A stretch of DNA of 64,000 nucleotides. It comes from Aphis gossypii. Taxonomy: Eukaryota > Arthropoda > Insecta > Hemiptera > Aphididae. The notes under the pieces are model-generated. The model was not told the origin of the DNA and did no database searches. It saw nothing but the letters and a program-made list of their open reading frames with translations. The stretch covers positions 19,179,213-19,243,212 of the forward strand of contig NC_065531.1 in NCBI RefSeq assembly GCF_020184175.1, given 5' to 3'. The translations under genes and the position numbers were made by a program. Position 1 is the stretch's first letter; the number at the start of each line of letters is the position of its first letter. This document shows positions 26,601-38,466 of this stretch, in pieces.

Positions 26601-29600
26601 ATAGTGTGCTGTTAGTTTTGATATTAGATTAAATTGACCTATTATCAAACTTTTAGGTAAGAACATTATCTGTGCTTAAGCATTGGCGATTTTTCAATTT
26701 TTTCAAGCATATTATGAGTAATTATGCAATGAAATATCACAAATTAAAAATGCTCATATCTCGTTTGAAAATTAAACTATAGAATAGAAGCTAACACTTA
26801 AGCACAGATAATGTTATTATCTAAAAATTGTATAATTGGTCAATTCACTTTAATATCAAAATTAACAGCACACTATTGAAACTAGTGAACGAAATTTTGC
26901 TATGTCAGTGTGTGTAAGATGGAGACAACAAATGCATGGGTAGCATCGTCTTAATAGTTACAATATTATGACTTTTCATCGCTATAGGTTGATATTACCC
27001 TTATTGGTAATTACAAACTAAGCAATCAATCCATTCAACATGTTTACCAAGTCCAGGACCTGAGCATTCTATTTGTAATTTCACTCAATTTTTGCCCTCA
27101 TATTTATTTTATGACTACAGTCTTTTGGGTATTGGGTTTTTGTTAGTAAATACTCAGTTAATTATAGTTTGCCTAAATGCCTAATTGTTTACTGACTCTC
27201 AATAATGCGTTAGTCTATTTTGTCCTTGAAGATGGGTCTGTCGTCTGGTCACCATAAACTGTTGCTACATTTACCAGATTCAATGGATGCAGAACTCTTT
27301 TATGAGCTTAGTTAGTTTTAACTCAACATCTCTCATTCCAAACATAATTACTTAACTGTTAGTCAAACCCTTAAACTCAGTTCTCTTTCAGTTAGGCATG
27401 ATAAATTTGGAATCAACTTTATTCTAGGTTTAATTGAGGGCTAAGCCAACGCTCTAAGATTTCTTTAATAACTTTTTATTTTCCATTACTACTAGGCTTT
27501 AGTGTTCTTTTTATCCTCCAACAATAAGTCTAACTTCTCAAGGAATGCTTCACTTTCAATAATGATACCCAATGCAAACCATTTTTAATACATTTAGTAT
27601 GAAGGCACTTTTTTTTTTTTTATTTCTCTTTTTTCACCTTTTAAACGGATTTATACCATGTATTTTTACTCTTACTCCTAATCATATTTTGTCTTAAGTA
27701 ACAAACTATTATTATTTTCTATGTTATATTATATTATATTATATTATACTATATTATAAAAGTCAGTTGATAATAAAATGAATAAAATAATTAAAATTAA
27801 AGAGTCAATAAGCACTTAGGCTATAGGGATACAATTCAAACAGCTTATTTTTATGTTAAATTTAAAAGCTAATTCATCGACATTTTAATGAACCTGGCAC
27901 CTATATTCCAATAAGTGCCTCTAAATTTCAGTTTATTTATTTACACTAATACTAATAAATAAAAGTCTACTACATTCAATATTATTGTATAGTATAATTA
28001 CACATATCCTGCAATATTCCATTTATTTTAAAATGTTAATATTTTCGTTACATAATGGTTTTAGTTTTTTGCATAAAAGCAAAAAGATTATATAATTGCA
28101 GTCTATAAAATAATTAATATTAACAATTTGTATAATTTGACTATCAATACAGTTGATAAGAAAAAATATTAATAAATTAAAGGACAAAAAACAATTTAAA
28201 AAACTGTATTTTATGTTTAGTATAAGGAAGTATAATGAGCCGTGTCGACATAGCATAGCATATAAAAGATCTCAACCCAATTTTCCTTTAGGACCTAAAT
28301 GTTTTTTTTCTTCATTTACTATGAACTAGCTCACGAGCACCTATCGATATTTGTTAAACCTATAGAACTCCTTCATAAAATTTTAGTTTTAGATTTTTTA
28401 GAGAACATAAAATGGCAGTTGTCTAATTTCTAATATTTTTCCTAAAAAATTAATTCAGACTATTTCTAGAAATCTGATTTCGATTTCAAAGATAACTGCA
28501 AAATTAAGATATTAATATACTATGTTTTATAATTTATACTTTTATTTAGCAGCTTCTATGATTCATAAGTGAATCAGAGATAAAACTAAGGTGTACTAAA
28601 TATATATTGTAACTATTAGAGGAGAATTTTTTTAGACAATAAAAATTTAATAAATAAACTAGTACTCAATTTATAAATCACTGATGCAGTGCTGCAACTA
28701 CACTAATTTGGGCCCGTGTGTAAATAAAATTATTGTTCACCCCCTTCATGAAAAATTAACTAATTGTAAAATTAATTATTTCAAATTTGTAAACATAGTT
28801 TGGAATTTGAGTTTTTACTCATACAAAATAAGGTTAACATAATTAGAACATATATAGGTATTTGAAAATAAATAAATGTAATAATTTGTAGTCTATTTTA
28901 TTCATTTTAAATTTAAATAAAAAAATAAATAATAAAAATTTTTCCTATAATGAAGCTACGAGTTTTTTCAATAGCTATTTAAAGGAAAACTTATGGAAAA
29001 CTTTGTGTTGAATTTTTTAACCTTAGATATGAATACAAACAATTTTATTAATTTTTAATTACAAAATTACTTGCAAACTTTTGCGATTTCGACATATACC
29101 GTAAAAATGTTAACTTAAAATGTTTATAAAAAAAAATTGTGACCAATGATTTTTGGTTTTTTTTTTAACTTAAGTAAGAACGACTTATAAGAAATTTTGT
29201 ATTAAATTTTCAAGTTTTTTTGAGAATCCAAAGTTGTTTTATCGACGTTTTAAAAAAAATTCCAGTTGTCTATAAATAGCTAAAAAAAAGCTATATTTTG
29301 AAAATTAAACCGTATATAGATAACGCTAACATAAATATTGAGTGACAATTTCAAGTATTTACAATGATGTATGATTAAACTAAATCCAAATTGATTTTAT
29401 TTTTGAGAATAAATTAGTTATTAATTACAAATATTTAAATTCAATAATCTAACAAAAATATTTTGCTGATGCATACATTTCTAATAACTTTTAGTTAGGT
29501 TATGAACCTAACTGTATTAATTGACATTTTTATTTTTATCCAATCCAAAAACATAAAAGGTCAAAGTATATTATACTTCAAAGTTCAGTTTGTTATTATT

Positions 29601-32252
29601 ATGATAAAAATAATTGAGCAACGAAAGAAATAAGAATCATTATGTAATCATATAATTAATGTAGGTAATATTCAATGCGTATGTTAAATACTACCTATTT
29701 ATCTACTTCTAAACCAAGTGTTGGGCAAGCAGGTAGTAAAATGGCCTTTGGTTTGTATAGTATTTTACCAATGAATAAATAGTTGATAAGTTTAAAGTTA
29801 CAATCAACATTTAATTGTAAAATTAACAAAATAATATATATTAACCAAAAAAAGTATCATATTTTTATCAAAAATTGTCTTCTTATCTTTTTTTTTTTTA
29901 ACTCTTACTTTTTTTTTAAATTTTAAATTTACCTAACTTGGATAAAATAAAACAAAATTTATTGTTGAAATGAATTCAAATTTTAGTTGGAAATTTAAAA
30001 GAATACTATATAGATAGGTACCTAATATTTTTAATCAGGGACATGCACAGGGGGGGGGATGTTTTGAGTATTCAAACCCCCCGAAATCTTTGGTATTTGT
30101 AATAAAAATTTCATACTAACAAATTAAAATAATTAATATAATTTGAATGAAAATAAAAATACTTAAACAAGATTTATAAATTAAATAAAATTATACATAT
30201 TGTGTATTGACATTATGGGTACAGAAGAATTTTAAAAAGAAAGTTCTACTATTCAATAACTGATTTACAAAAACACCCCTCAACATTTTTTTCAGCATAC
30301 GTCTGTTTTTAATGATATAATATAAACACTCAATATTGTTTAACATAATAATTTTTATATTATAATTACCAATAATTTAACATCTAAAAATGTTGGATAC
30401 CTATTCATTTAGTTTTATGCTACTGACTTAATTATTAGTACTAATTATATTACTTTATCTAATATACTTTATCTTATATTTTTATCAATTAATTTTAATT
30501 ATATGTAAAAAAGAAAAATATAAAACTATTAATATTTATAATGAAATCAATTAATTTTAAATAATTAGTTATAAGTTTATAGCTATTTTTTATAGAATAT
30601 AAAATATTATAGGTACTGGCCACTGGATAAGTTAAAATAAGCAGACATAAAATCATATATAATCATATAACAATGCTGCAATTTAATTCATAATATATTG
30701 TACCTATACAACATTTGTCACACTTAAGTTTATCTAGACAAAAGCCAAAATATGATATTTTACCAAAGTACAAAGAATTGTATGCACTGAATTTGGATGA
30801 GTTTATCTTTTGTTAATAACATGTATATTACATTAAAATTTATTCTAATTAAATCTACATAGACATTTGCTTAAGTAAACTTACTGATCAAGGTTAAAAC
30901 TTGAAACATAAAACAAGTTTAAAATATTACACACTAGTTATAAAAGAAGTATAAATATTAAATTTTTTGTCATAACTAAATTGAATGTCAAAAATATATT
31001 ATAAAATATTCAATAATTAATTACTTTTTACATTACTAGTGGGCAAAATATTAGACAAAAACCAAATATTATTTAATTCCCCGGAATTATTTTAATAATT
31101 TGTTACAACTGGAAACTATTTAGATAATAATTTATACTAATTGTATAAATTAATAAATTATTGATAAACATTTAAAGATAAGTTAGTGAAAAGTTCACAT
31201 TTTTCATTTCCAAATGGGTAATATAGCCATATTCACTACCACAAGAACGTAATATTGAATCTAGCTTAACGGCTATACGTCAGTTTTAATGATAGCAGAC
31301 AATTGGCATCAGTATGCAAATAATTGGACAACTTTTACCCGTAATTTATTATAATTAGTATGTGGCTTTATGTTAAACTTTATTTTTAATACCAGTAAGA
31401 TTAATTTATAAGACATTATTTAATTAATTTTTAAGCCACAGATATAAAAATTAAATATTTTTAATTTAATACATTTTTATATGGAAATTGGATTTAGATG
31501 TCTTAATATGATTTATTTAGATTCTATAGATACCTACACATTTTTTCTATTTATTTGTCCGAAAAAAACATAATATGTTGTTGAATACACATAAAATTAT
31601 TACATTTTAAGAGTTAAATTTGTTAAAGAGTTGTTGTTAGTCTAAATAAGATAAGACAAGGAAACCAAACTTTAAAAATCCATTAAAATTGTTTGTTAAG
31701 AAGGTATTCAATGTATTTGATTAAAAATAAGACTATTTAGAATGAAATATATTTGATACAAATCTTTTTCAACAGTATTTTTAAAATGTCTTATCCTACG
31801 TCTGGTAATTAACCAAACACCCAAAATTTAAACAATTATTATAAGTCAATATTTTACTTAGTTTTAAACCAAGACATGGCAATGTGACTGGGTAGGTAAT
31901 CACTAGAATCAAAATTTTAAATACCTACTTGATAAATTAATTTTGATTTCATGGACCAGTTTAAAAAAATTTATATTAGGGATTTTCGAAGTTCTCCATT
32001 CCACAAATTATAATTTTTTCTTCATATTCACTTAAAAGTGAAACCAATAAATATATTTATAAATTAATAAGAAATTATAAATTAAAAAAATAATAAAAAT
32101 ACACGAAGGCTTTAAGTAAAATATGAAAACATTTTTTCACATCATATATTTAATTTGTCCACTACAAATATACTAACCTTATGCTTTTGGGCGGAAACAT
32201 TTTCACCAAGTAAAATAATGAAGAGGCAAAAGGATAGAAATAGAAATTTCAT
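17616..32252 (-). CDS. Secreted cathepsin F-like cysteine protease with cystatin-like domains
   Basis: Exons: 32252-32178, 26371-26153, 26097-25987, 25927-25817, 23516-23370, 23288-23202, 23130-23005, 22937-22779, 22696-22625, 21793-21680, 21367-21148, 20174-20026, 19868-19772, 19691-19420, 18323-18230, then 18118-18045 or 17998-17925, then 17690-17616. All joins keep frame; 733 aa in full. It has a signal peptide (MKFLFLSFCLFIILLGENVSA), three cystatin-like units (about 26-172, 173-292, 293-407), and an I29 propeptide (408-500) ending near YGATQFADLT. The papain-type domain has oxyanion Gln and catalytic Cys (about C536) in KNQ-GACGSCWAFS, catalytic His (about H674) in LDHGVAIVGYG and catalytic Asn (about N700) in IKNSWG. 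The architecture resembles Drosophila CG12163, a lysosomal/secreted cathepsin F relative. The cystatin units probably restrain the protease. The first cystatin unit is degenerate, without a Q-V-V-A-G motif. Confidence 0.92.
17925..17998 (-). CDS. Alternative catalytic-Asn exon (downstream copy) of the cathepsin gene
   Basis: Bounded by TTTTTTTTCAG upstream and GTAATA downstream. It is 74 nt, exactly the length of the other copy (18045-18118), and starts and ends in the same phases. Encodes KYPYLNTTLPFWTIKNSWGN followed by KWGMQ, keeping the catalytic Asn and the NSWG/WG framework, but changing about half of the other residues. It joins in frame to the last exon (GYYLLYRGDGSCGVNQ). Using both copies in one mRNA would break the frame, so they should be mutually exclusive. 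Confidence 0.8.
18045..18118 (-). CDS. Alternative catalytic-Asn exon (upstream copy) of the cathepsin gene
   Basis: Bounded by TTTTATTTTAG and GTAAGT, 74 nt. Encodes RTKYTHKNLPYWLIKNSWGP then GWGEK, which is closer to the usual cathepsin F/L sequence (PYWLIKNSWG-x-x-WGE-x-GY) than the copy at 17925-17998. The intron between the two copies is only 46 bases (17999-18044), very short for splicing one to the other. Confidence 0.85.
18324..19419 (-). other. Cathepsin gene intron before the catalytic-His exon
   Basis: Donor GTATGT at 19419, acceptor TTTCAG at 18324. AT-rich. A patch near 18480-18620 contains repeated CATATCRTTYGGR-like words but no gene. Confidence 0.6.
20175..21147 (-). other. 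Cathepsin gene intron containing a G/C-run transposon
   Basis: Donor GTAATA at 21147, acceptor GTATAG at 20175. More than half is the inverted-repeat element at 20556-21099. Confidence 0.7.
20556..21099. mobile_element. Inverted-repeat element with terminal G-run and C-run
   Basis: The left end CATTGGCATAAATAC followed by a run of about 10 G is mirrored at the right end by a C-run, then TTGTTTGTGCCAATG. Inside, AAAACTCTTATAACGGACCT and AAAAACTCTCTATAATG-type words repeat. No transposase reading frame was seen. A non-autonomous DNA transposon about 544 bp long, in the same broad style as 34857-35015. Confidence 0.65.
21794..22624 (-). other. Cathepsin gene intron with a repeat fragment
   Basis: Donor GTAATC at 22624, acceptor TTTTACAG at 21794. 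About 21950-22125 holds a less AT-rich block with TCTGGGGGAGGGTCC and GGGGTTCATGGGGGACC, probably a transposon fragment. Confidence 0.55.
23517..25816 (-). other. Cathepsin gene intron, largely plain
   Basis: AT-rich sequence without recognised repeats or genes, apart from a possible alternative terminal exon at its 5' end (25676-25753, described separately). A T-run lies near 25443-25460. Confidence 0.6.
25676..25753 (-). CDS. Possible alternative terminal exon giving a cystatin-only isoform
   Basis: After TTTGCAG the minus strand reads 25 codons (starting NVIASINISDINKN) and a TAA stop that overlaps an AATAAA. It follows the third exon of the first cystatin-like unit in phase 0, the same phase as the exon at 23516. 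If used, signal peptide plus the first cystatin-like unit would be secreted as a protein of about 197 residues without the protease. Supported only by the splice site, frame and polyadenylation-like motif. Confidence 0.35.
26525..26952. mobile_element. Fold-back MITE, about 430 bp, arms about 150 bp
   Basis: The left arm (26525-26677) and right arm (26796-26952) are inverted copies with about 90% identity by eye, sharing GATGCTACCCATGCATTTGT, CACACACTGACATAGCAAAA and CATTATCTGTGCTTAAG. No coding capacity. A shorter, more diverged copy lies at 45098-45263, and a further fragment seems to lie near 46065-46160. Confidence 0.8.
27722..27757. repeat. (ATATT)n microsatellite
   Basis: About seven tandem copies of a five-base unit, one of them altered (ATACT), within the first intron of the cathepsin gene. 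Confidence 0.8.
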
Positions 32253-33638
32253 CTTGATTCCTTAGACTCCAATAACTGTAGTAGTGTAGTGATTTTAAAG
32301 CATTGATGAATAATGTGAAAATGATAATGTGTAAATAGTAATTCAAACAATCTAACAAAGAAAATGCGTATTACGCAGTACGCAATTAATTTAAAATCAA
32401 ATATAAATATTTTGATGTTGAACTCGTAGTGTAACTTATAAGATAATACCTAGTATGGCTGTATTATGTCTATATACAGTACTCATCTGTGTACGAACAT
32501 TGAACGGTCGATATAAAAAAGATCAACTACTGATAACACGATTAAAACAATAACATCAATGTTATTATTATTTATTTTTGATTGCAAGCTGCAGCCTGCA
32601 ACCGAGATTAGTATTGTTCTTACTTATTTGTTACATTGAACCTTAGTACTTGCATAGTTGCATCAGCAATAATAATTTTTATATGGGTATTTCAGCGTTT
32701 CGCGTTTATGTTTTTATTATACAGTTTAGAACTTTAGAAGAAACAGGAACGCAATTTATAGAAATATCAGGATGTACGATGTACTCACTACTCCTATTTA
32801 TCTCTGTTTCTTGGTCATAAAATTTACAAGCGTCAAGCACACTATATAATAAGTATTAAGTAATAACTAATGAAGCAATGGAGCAGTGCTAAAATTGTGG
32901 AAGGATATGAGGGGACAGTTGGTCTTAAAAAATATATCTATAAACATTTCAGCGTACTTATTCTAACTATAATCACTGAACAATACTATAATATTACTAT
33001 ATTTTATAAAAAAAATCTTCAGTTATACTAATTTTTTTTAATTTTTTAATCGTATCAATTTTTTCCAAATTAGTACTACGTATGCTTTAAAGTTAATATA
33101 GGTGTAATATTAACTATAATATAAATATATACAAAATATAGTTTAATCACTAGGTGTCTAATGTGAGATTTCCTACCATGTTATTATTAGTTTATAGTTT
33201 CTAATTCTTTACTATAATTATTACTTATTGTACACCTTTGAATAGATTGTAATATTTCAAAACAAATTCAAATTTAAAAAAAAAAAAAAATTTATATACT
33301 CATATACTGTATAGTCGTTTAATAGGTAGGTACTGAATACCTATATGCAGTATGCACAATGTAGATGATATAATAATAATACAGACAATATAATAATTTA
33401 ATATAGTCAAAGGGGAAGGCGGAAAAAAATTCATATTAAAAAACACCCTGAAAAAAAAGCCCAAAATAATTAAATATAAATATAAATAAATGTATTAATA
33501 TGTTGACATACCTAATAAATTTATATTTATTTATAGATACATATCTTAATAATGTACATAGTAGTAAAATATAGGTACATACTTTATTAAATTATACATA
33601 CATACATACATACTCTTTAGCAATGGTGGACATTAACT

Positions 33639-33670
33639 TGTTAAAAAGTTTTTTTTTAAACTTTTTAACA
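33639..33670. repeat. Perfect 13-bp hairpin
   Basis: TGTTAAAAAGTTT and its exact complement are separated by six bases. No association with a gene end is apparent. Confidence 0.6.
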
Positions 33671-34856
33671 TAAGAACCTAGTCAGTTATTTTTGTTTTTA
33701 ACTTATTAAGTTTAATTTTGTATTGTTTATCTTAGCTCTTTATAGTTACCTAATTATTATTATTGTTATACAGTTGAGTTAATGTTAATTTTTTTATGTA
33801 TAGATGTAGCCTAAAGGGGCGTAATTAAGGGGTGATTAGGGGGATAGATCCCCCCAAAACTTTTTTTTACTGCTAATATTTGATAAAAATATTGGTATTG
33901 ACCATTCAAACTATACTCTCATTTCCAAAGCAAACAATTTTGTTTACTTTAAATTAATAAATTGTTATTCAAATATACTTATATAGTTATATACCTATAA
34001 CTAATTAGATGTATTATTATGTATGTGAGTTGTGTCAGATCGCAGATTAAATTAAATTATATTATTATATGATAGGTACTTCAACGCGTCTTATGTTAAC
34101 TCAGACCGCCCGATCATTTGTATACTTGTAAGTTGTAATTCCGATTCTTAAAATAACACATGCGGATTATTATCAACAGTGAACCATACCTACTTATTTC
34201 TGATGGGAAATATTTTCTTTGATTATATTATATAATATAACCGTATGCGAGTTCGTATTTAATCGTTTATTGTCAGTTGTCACTAGTAGCCACTAGCCAG
34301 TAGGTACTAGGTGGTAAATAGTAAACACCAAACAGTAAATGGTAATACTTGTTATACACATTATTCATATGAAGTGATTAAAGTTAAAATGTTTTCAAAA
34401 TGTGGATAAATTTCATAATATTTTTAATTTAAAAATTTTTGGACAATTTGGACTGAAAATTTGGTATAAGATTTCTTGAAATTGATACTTTTTAATGCTT
34501 ATAAACATTGAAAGTACATAAGCAAAATTATTTTTAAATCATTTATAATATTAATCTATTAAGGAAAATAGACTAGAAAATAAATTGGAAACTCAATAAA
34601 CTCATAGACATAATATTTACTAAAGTATATTGCATAATTATACTCAGTAAGTGGTTGTGGTATAATTGTTTTGTTTACCAATATCTATAAGTTACCATGT
34701 ATGTAATTTGAGAGACATAAGAGATCTTTACAAGCTAAGCTTTTTAAATATTTAATCACAATTCACAATATCTACTTAAATGTGTGTTCAATATGATATT
34801 TGTAACCATAGATATCTAATATACAATATAGCTATTTGTGAGACTATATTATTGTT

Positions 34857-35015
34857 AGGCACGTCACAAAAAAAAAAAATTCGGGGGGGGGATTCATAAA
34901 AAAATTTACTATAATCAATATTTATCGATGAATGATGATATAAATAAACTACACAACTGTTAATTTTTGGGGGGGGGGGGTTGAATCTCTAAATCCCCCC
35001 CTTGTATACGTGCCT
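34857..35015. mobile_element. Small MITE with G-run and C-run inverted ends
   Basis: Starts AGGCACGT and ends ACGTGCCT. Inside the left end is a G-run (about 34884) and inside the right end a C-run, with a second G-run near 34970. 159 bp, non-coding. A similar left end (CAGGCATGTAC, then a G-run) starts a further partial copy at about 35093. Confidence 0.65.
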
Positions 35016-36302
35016 GATTATAGTCTATACATATTATACACATTATATAACAAACATACAAGATATATAAGTATAGTAAGATTCTGATACAGGCATGTAC
35101 AAAAAAGTTTTTGTGAGGAGGGGGGGGGTGAACTCTCTACCCCACTAGTCATCTTTGAGCAAGCGCCTCTTCTAGTGATGTCTCTTTTTAACAATTGATT
35201 AAAAAGAATGGCAATAATTGCACATTAAAACTTATAACTGTATTTTTATAGGTAAATAAAATAGGTACCTAACTAAAATTATAAATAAAAAAGTGAGTGC
35301 TTAAACATAGGCTAATAGAAGTTTTAAGTTTTTCAAAAATCTAACACACTGGTTGGATGTACATAAAAGACTAATTTATATTTTATTTACTAGTTTATAT
35401 AAATTATAATTTCAATGTATAACGAATATTTTATACAAATAAATGTAGTATCACTGATAATCCTTTAAGACTTAATGCTAATGAAAATACTGATAGGTTA
35501 ATTTAATAGGAATCATTCAGTACTCTAGTAGGCCAAACTACCCTTATATATAAGTAACGTCATCTTATTATTCTTAGATACCTATGGGCTATGTCTATCC
35601 ATATTATTAGTTATCTATAGCTTATTTTAGATTATTACAATACATAATCTTAAATTATGGGTCCAATGGTTTTAATAAATATAATTGGTTTATTAATTCT
35701 ATGGTTATGCATCTCTAGTATAGGCATATCGTGTATGCAGATTTTAATTGCTAATGCAACATACAGAATAAAGAAGCTCATATTTTACAGTAGGTCATAA
35801 ACAGTAGGTTTAATAGTTTAATTATACAGTAGGTATAAATTTATAACAGATAAAATTATTTATTGTGTGACACACAGGTAGTTTGATTGTTAGGCTAGGT
35901 TATTGTTACTATAGTTTTTAATTTTGACTAGAATCTAGGGTGACCATATATAAAAAAAAATAAATAACAGGACACTTCTATTCTTATATTACTTATCACT
36001 TATTTATTTTATGAAACAAAGATACAATTTTTTGAAGTATCAATTATTTAATGAAAAAATTGGGTAGGCTAGATTGCAACCAAGTATGATAAATAGTCGA
36101 TAACTTACATTACCTACTAATTGATTATTAATCAAGTAATCAGCTCAAAACATTTTGCAGATGCAGAACCTAAACCTTCTGCTGCACCTGTATACTTAAC
36201 TATGATCTCGTTAGTAGATATTTATCATAAGGTTTAGTCGTCTACCATTCTAAATAATCAATTTTAATTTATAATATTGTATTATGTAAATGTAAAAAAT
36301 AA

Positions 36303-36740
36303 TTTTTTAGATTCTGAGCGGAGCGAGGAATGTATTGGTTTTACAATGATGTTTATTTCTTTTTTATTCTGTAAACACTTTTTCTCCCCCTAAACTTGCT
36401 CAAAAGTACAAATGTAGCATATTTTCTGAAAGGTAATATTATTGAGCTGGTACTTTAGAGAGGTCATTTTTCGATTTTCAAAATGATACTTGAAATAAAA
36501 GCGGTTAAAGGAGAAAGCACAACTTCACAATCATGTGGAGTATAAAACAATTACGGCTTTGTACTTCACCATAGAAACAAATAAAATGAAATAAAAAAGA
36601 TCCCTTCATCCACTCAGAATTGTTTTTTTTATCAAATGCAATCATATTGTATTCAAATCAAATACCTACAGTTAAATTACACTATCCTATCCGAGGATCG
36701 AAGGGACGACGGCCAAACATCTACCACCGAAATGCGCTGA
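36303..36740. repeat. Aphid-type dispersed repeat
   Basis: Begins near GATTCTGAGCGGAGCGAGGA and runs to about CCGAGGATCGAAGGGACGAC. I recognise the GAGCGGAGCGAGGAATGTAT word as very common in aphid genome sequence. Its class (possibly Helitron-like) is not certain from the sequence. Confidence 0.55.
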
Positions 36741-37284
36741 CCTACTTTTTTAAATATTAGGTATTCAATTTAAAGGTCAAATACTCTTAAAACATAATAA
36801 AATAAAAATCATTTTGTAGATACATAACTTATAATTTTATTTAAATCAACTATAAATAATTATATTTAAATAATTTTTACATTTACTATTTTCTAAACTT
36901 ATTTTAAGGCATAGGTACTTCTTTAATACCTACCTTTAAGTTGAAAAATATAATTGATCTAAATATCTATATACTATAATTATTGTCTATACTATAAAAA
37001 TATGTTTAACATAATAATAATACAAAGTAAAATAATAATAATTTATAAATTGCTGATAGTTGCTGTGTCATATATGATATATTTATATAACATAGGTAGA
37101 TTGAATATTTACTTTACCGCTGTAGAAAATATTTATATTTTTTGTACATAATATGTTAAGAACCAATTATAATTATATTATTAAACAATAAAAGTAATTG
37201 TACGAATTATGAAAACTTTAAGTTCGAAAGCTGATTAAAACCTAATTATCATATTAGGAATAATAATTTATACCTTTGGTGTTG

Positions 37285-38466
37285 TTACATTGGATCCCAA
37301 AACCCTGGGGGTGTTAGAGCATTATGTTGATGTTTAACAGAACGATGTCTTGAAAAGTGATTCATGGCATTTTTTGCATCAACTGGATTATCATTGTTTT
37401 CTTCATAAAATTTGCAACAGTCTTTACAATCCCAACCATTTAATAACTTTCGTTCATTATGTTTTCTAACAGGATCTTCTTTAAATTTGTAATTTGGTAA
37501 ATCGCTTTTTTTATCATTTAAACCAGGAATGATATCAAAACTATCTAATAAATTACTATTATGAATTTTGCTTTGTTTCTTATGTGTTGTTGCATTATTT
37601 AAAATACTCATTGATATATTGATTGGGCTACAAATGGTTTCATCATCTAATTGATCTAGATTTTCAGTCTCATCATGTAAAGTACTAGTTTCTTTTAATT
37701 TTAAAGTATTTGTTTTAATGGATAATATATTTTTACTAGGATTCATATTTTTGTTAAAAGTACTTGAAGATGTATTATCCAAATCATTTATTTGTGTATT
37801 ATGAATTACATTTGTTTCACACATATCTTTAGTAGTATAATTTTTCAAATTTAACATCTCAGGACTATCCAAACTAGAAGAATTTAATATCGATATTTTA
37901 GGAGTTGGACTATTGAAAGTAGTAATATTCATTTTTACCTTTTCTTTTTTTGGTTGAAGCATTAAAGTTGTTTGTTTCGATCTCTTTAATAAATCGGAAG
38001 GATTTCCATCACGCTTAACTTGTAACTTCCAAACATTATTTAATTCATCTTGAGATTTTATTTTGTTTTCTTTTTCAGATTTTTCAAAAATTGATTTTTT
38101 TTTAGTACTTTCATTAAAATCAGTTTTATCTTTAAGAGATAATTTTAGAGGTGAATATGATGAATATAGTTTTCTTTTTTTAGTATATTCAGTATTTTTA
38201 TTTGAAAGCGATAAAATCCATTGAGTCAATATATCAACAGCAGACAAATCTTGGTCAGTTCTGAAATTTAACAAACTTGCTAATGTTTTAACTTGTTCAT
38301 TAATTTGTTCTAATTTAATTTTTAATTCAGAACAAACACATTGCAAATCATTAATTTTAATTTTTGACATATTATCCGTTGTAATAGTTTTGATAAATGT
38401 ACACACATTTTGGCAAACATCAGTTAACATTTTTACATGAACTTCACCATCATCTTGAATATTCAT
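37285..38466 (-). CDS. CtIP: CtIP / RBBP8 / Sae2-type DNA-end-resection factor
   Basis: A single uninterrupted frame of 393 codons from ATG (38466) to TAA (37285-37287). The N-terminal ~90 residues are helical and heptad-like (NDLQCVCSELKIKLEQINEQ, VKTLASLL), fitting the CtIP coiled-coil dimerisation region. The middle is long, polar and poorly conserved. The C-terminus is diagnostic: DPVRKHNERKLLNGW, then CKDCCKFYEE, then FSRHRSVKHQHNALTPPGFW, matching the family's C-x-x-C ... R-H-R ... P-x-x-F-W block. CtIP activates the Mre11-Rad50-Nbs1 nuclease to start 5' resection of double-strand breaks for homologous recombination (family knowledge). It is shorter than the human protein (897 aa), as in other insects. 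The lack of introns is unlike its neighbours. An untranslated upstream exon cannot be excluded. Confidence 0.88.
   Translation of the reverse strand: MNIQDDGEVHVKMLTDVCQNVCTFIKTITTDNMSKIKINDLQCVCSELKIKLEQINEQVKTLASLLNFRTDQDLSAVDILTQWILSLSNKNTEYTKKRKLYSSYSPLKLSLKDKTDFNESTKKKSIFEKSEKENKIKSQDELNNVWKLQVKRDGNPSDLLKRSKQTTLMLQPKKEKVKMNITTFNSPTPKISILNSSSLDSPEMLNLKNYTTKDMCETNVIHNTQINDLDNTSSSTFNKNMNPSKNILSIKTNTLKLKETSTLHDETENLDQLDDETICSPINISMSILNNATTHKKQSKIHNSNLLDSFDIIPGLNDKKSDLPNYKFKEDPVRKHNERKLLNGWDCKDCCKFYEENNDNPVDAKNAMNHFSRHRSVKHQHNALTPPGFWDPM

Larger units (their letters stand above)
26372..32177 (-). other. First intron of the cathepsin gene, 5.8 kb, repeat-rich
   Basis: Separates the signal-peptide exon (donor GTTAGT at 32177) from the first cystatin exon. 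Holds the fold-back element at 26525-26952, an (ATATT)n microsatellite at 27722-27757, possible repeat fragments near 28220-28420, 28680-28760 and 29000-29300, and a G-run element near 30040-30085. No other gene was recognised on either strand. Confidence 0.6.
32253..37284. other. Intergenic between the cathepsin gene and CtIP, repeat-rich
   Basis: 5 kb without a recognised gene on either strand. The part next to 32253 is the 5' flank of the cathepsin gene. It holds a TACA microsatellite (about 33594-33612), a perfect 13-bp hairpin (33639-33670), G-run/C-run elements (33815-33865, 34857-35015, 35090-35160), a fragment starting AGGGTGACCATATAT near 35938, and an aphid-type repeat (36303-36740). 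Confidence 0.6.

Noticed and set aside
27000..27600. Possible decayed transposon coding region in the first cathepsin intron
   Set aside because: The block is a little less AT-rich, but I could not recover any protein block or inverted ends.
28023..28256. Minus-strand hydrophobic open frame in the first cathepsin intron
   Set aside because: The hydrophobicity follows from AT-rich composition (F, I, L, Y codons); no homology or gene signals.
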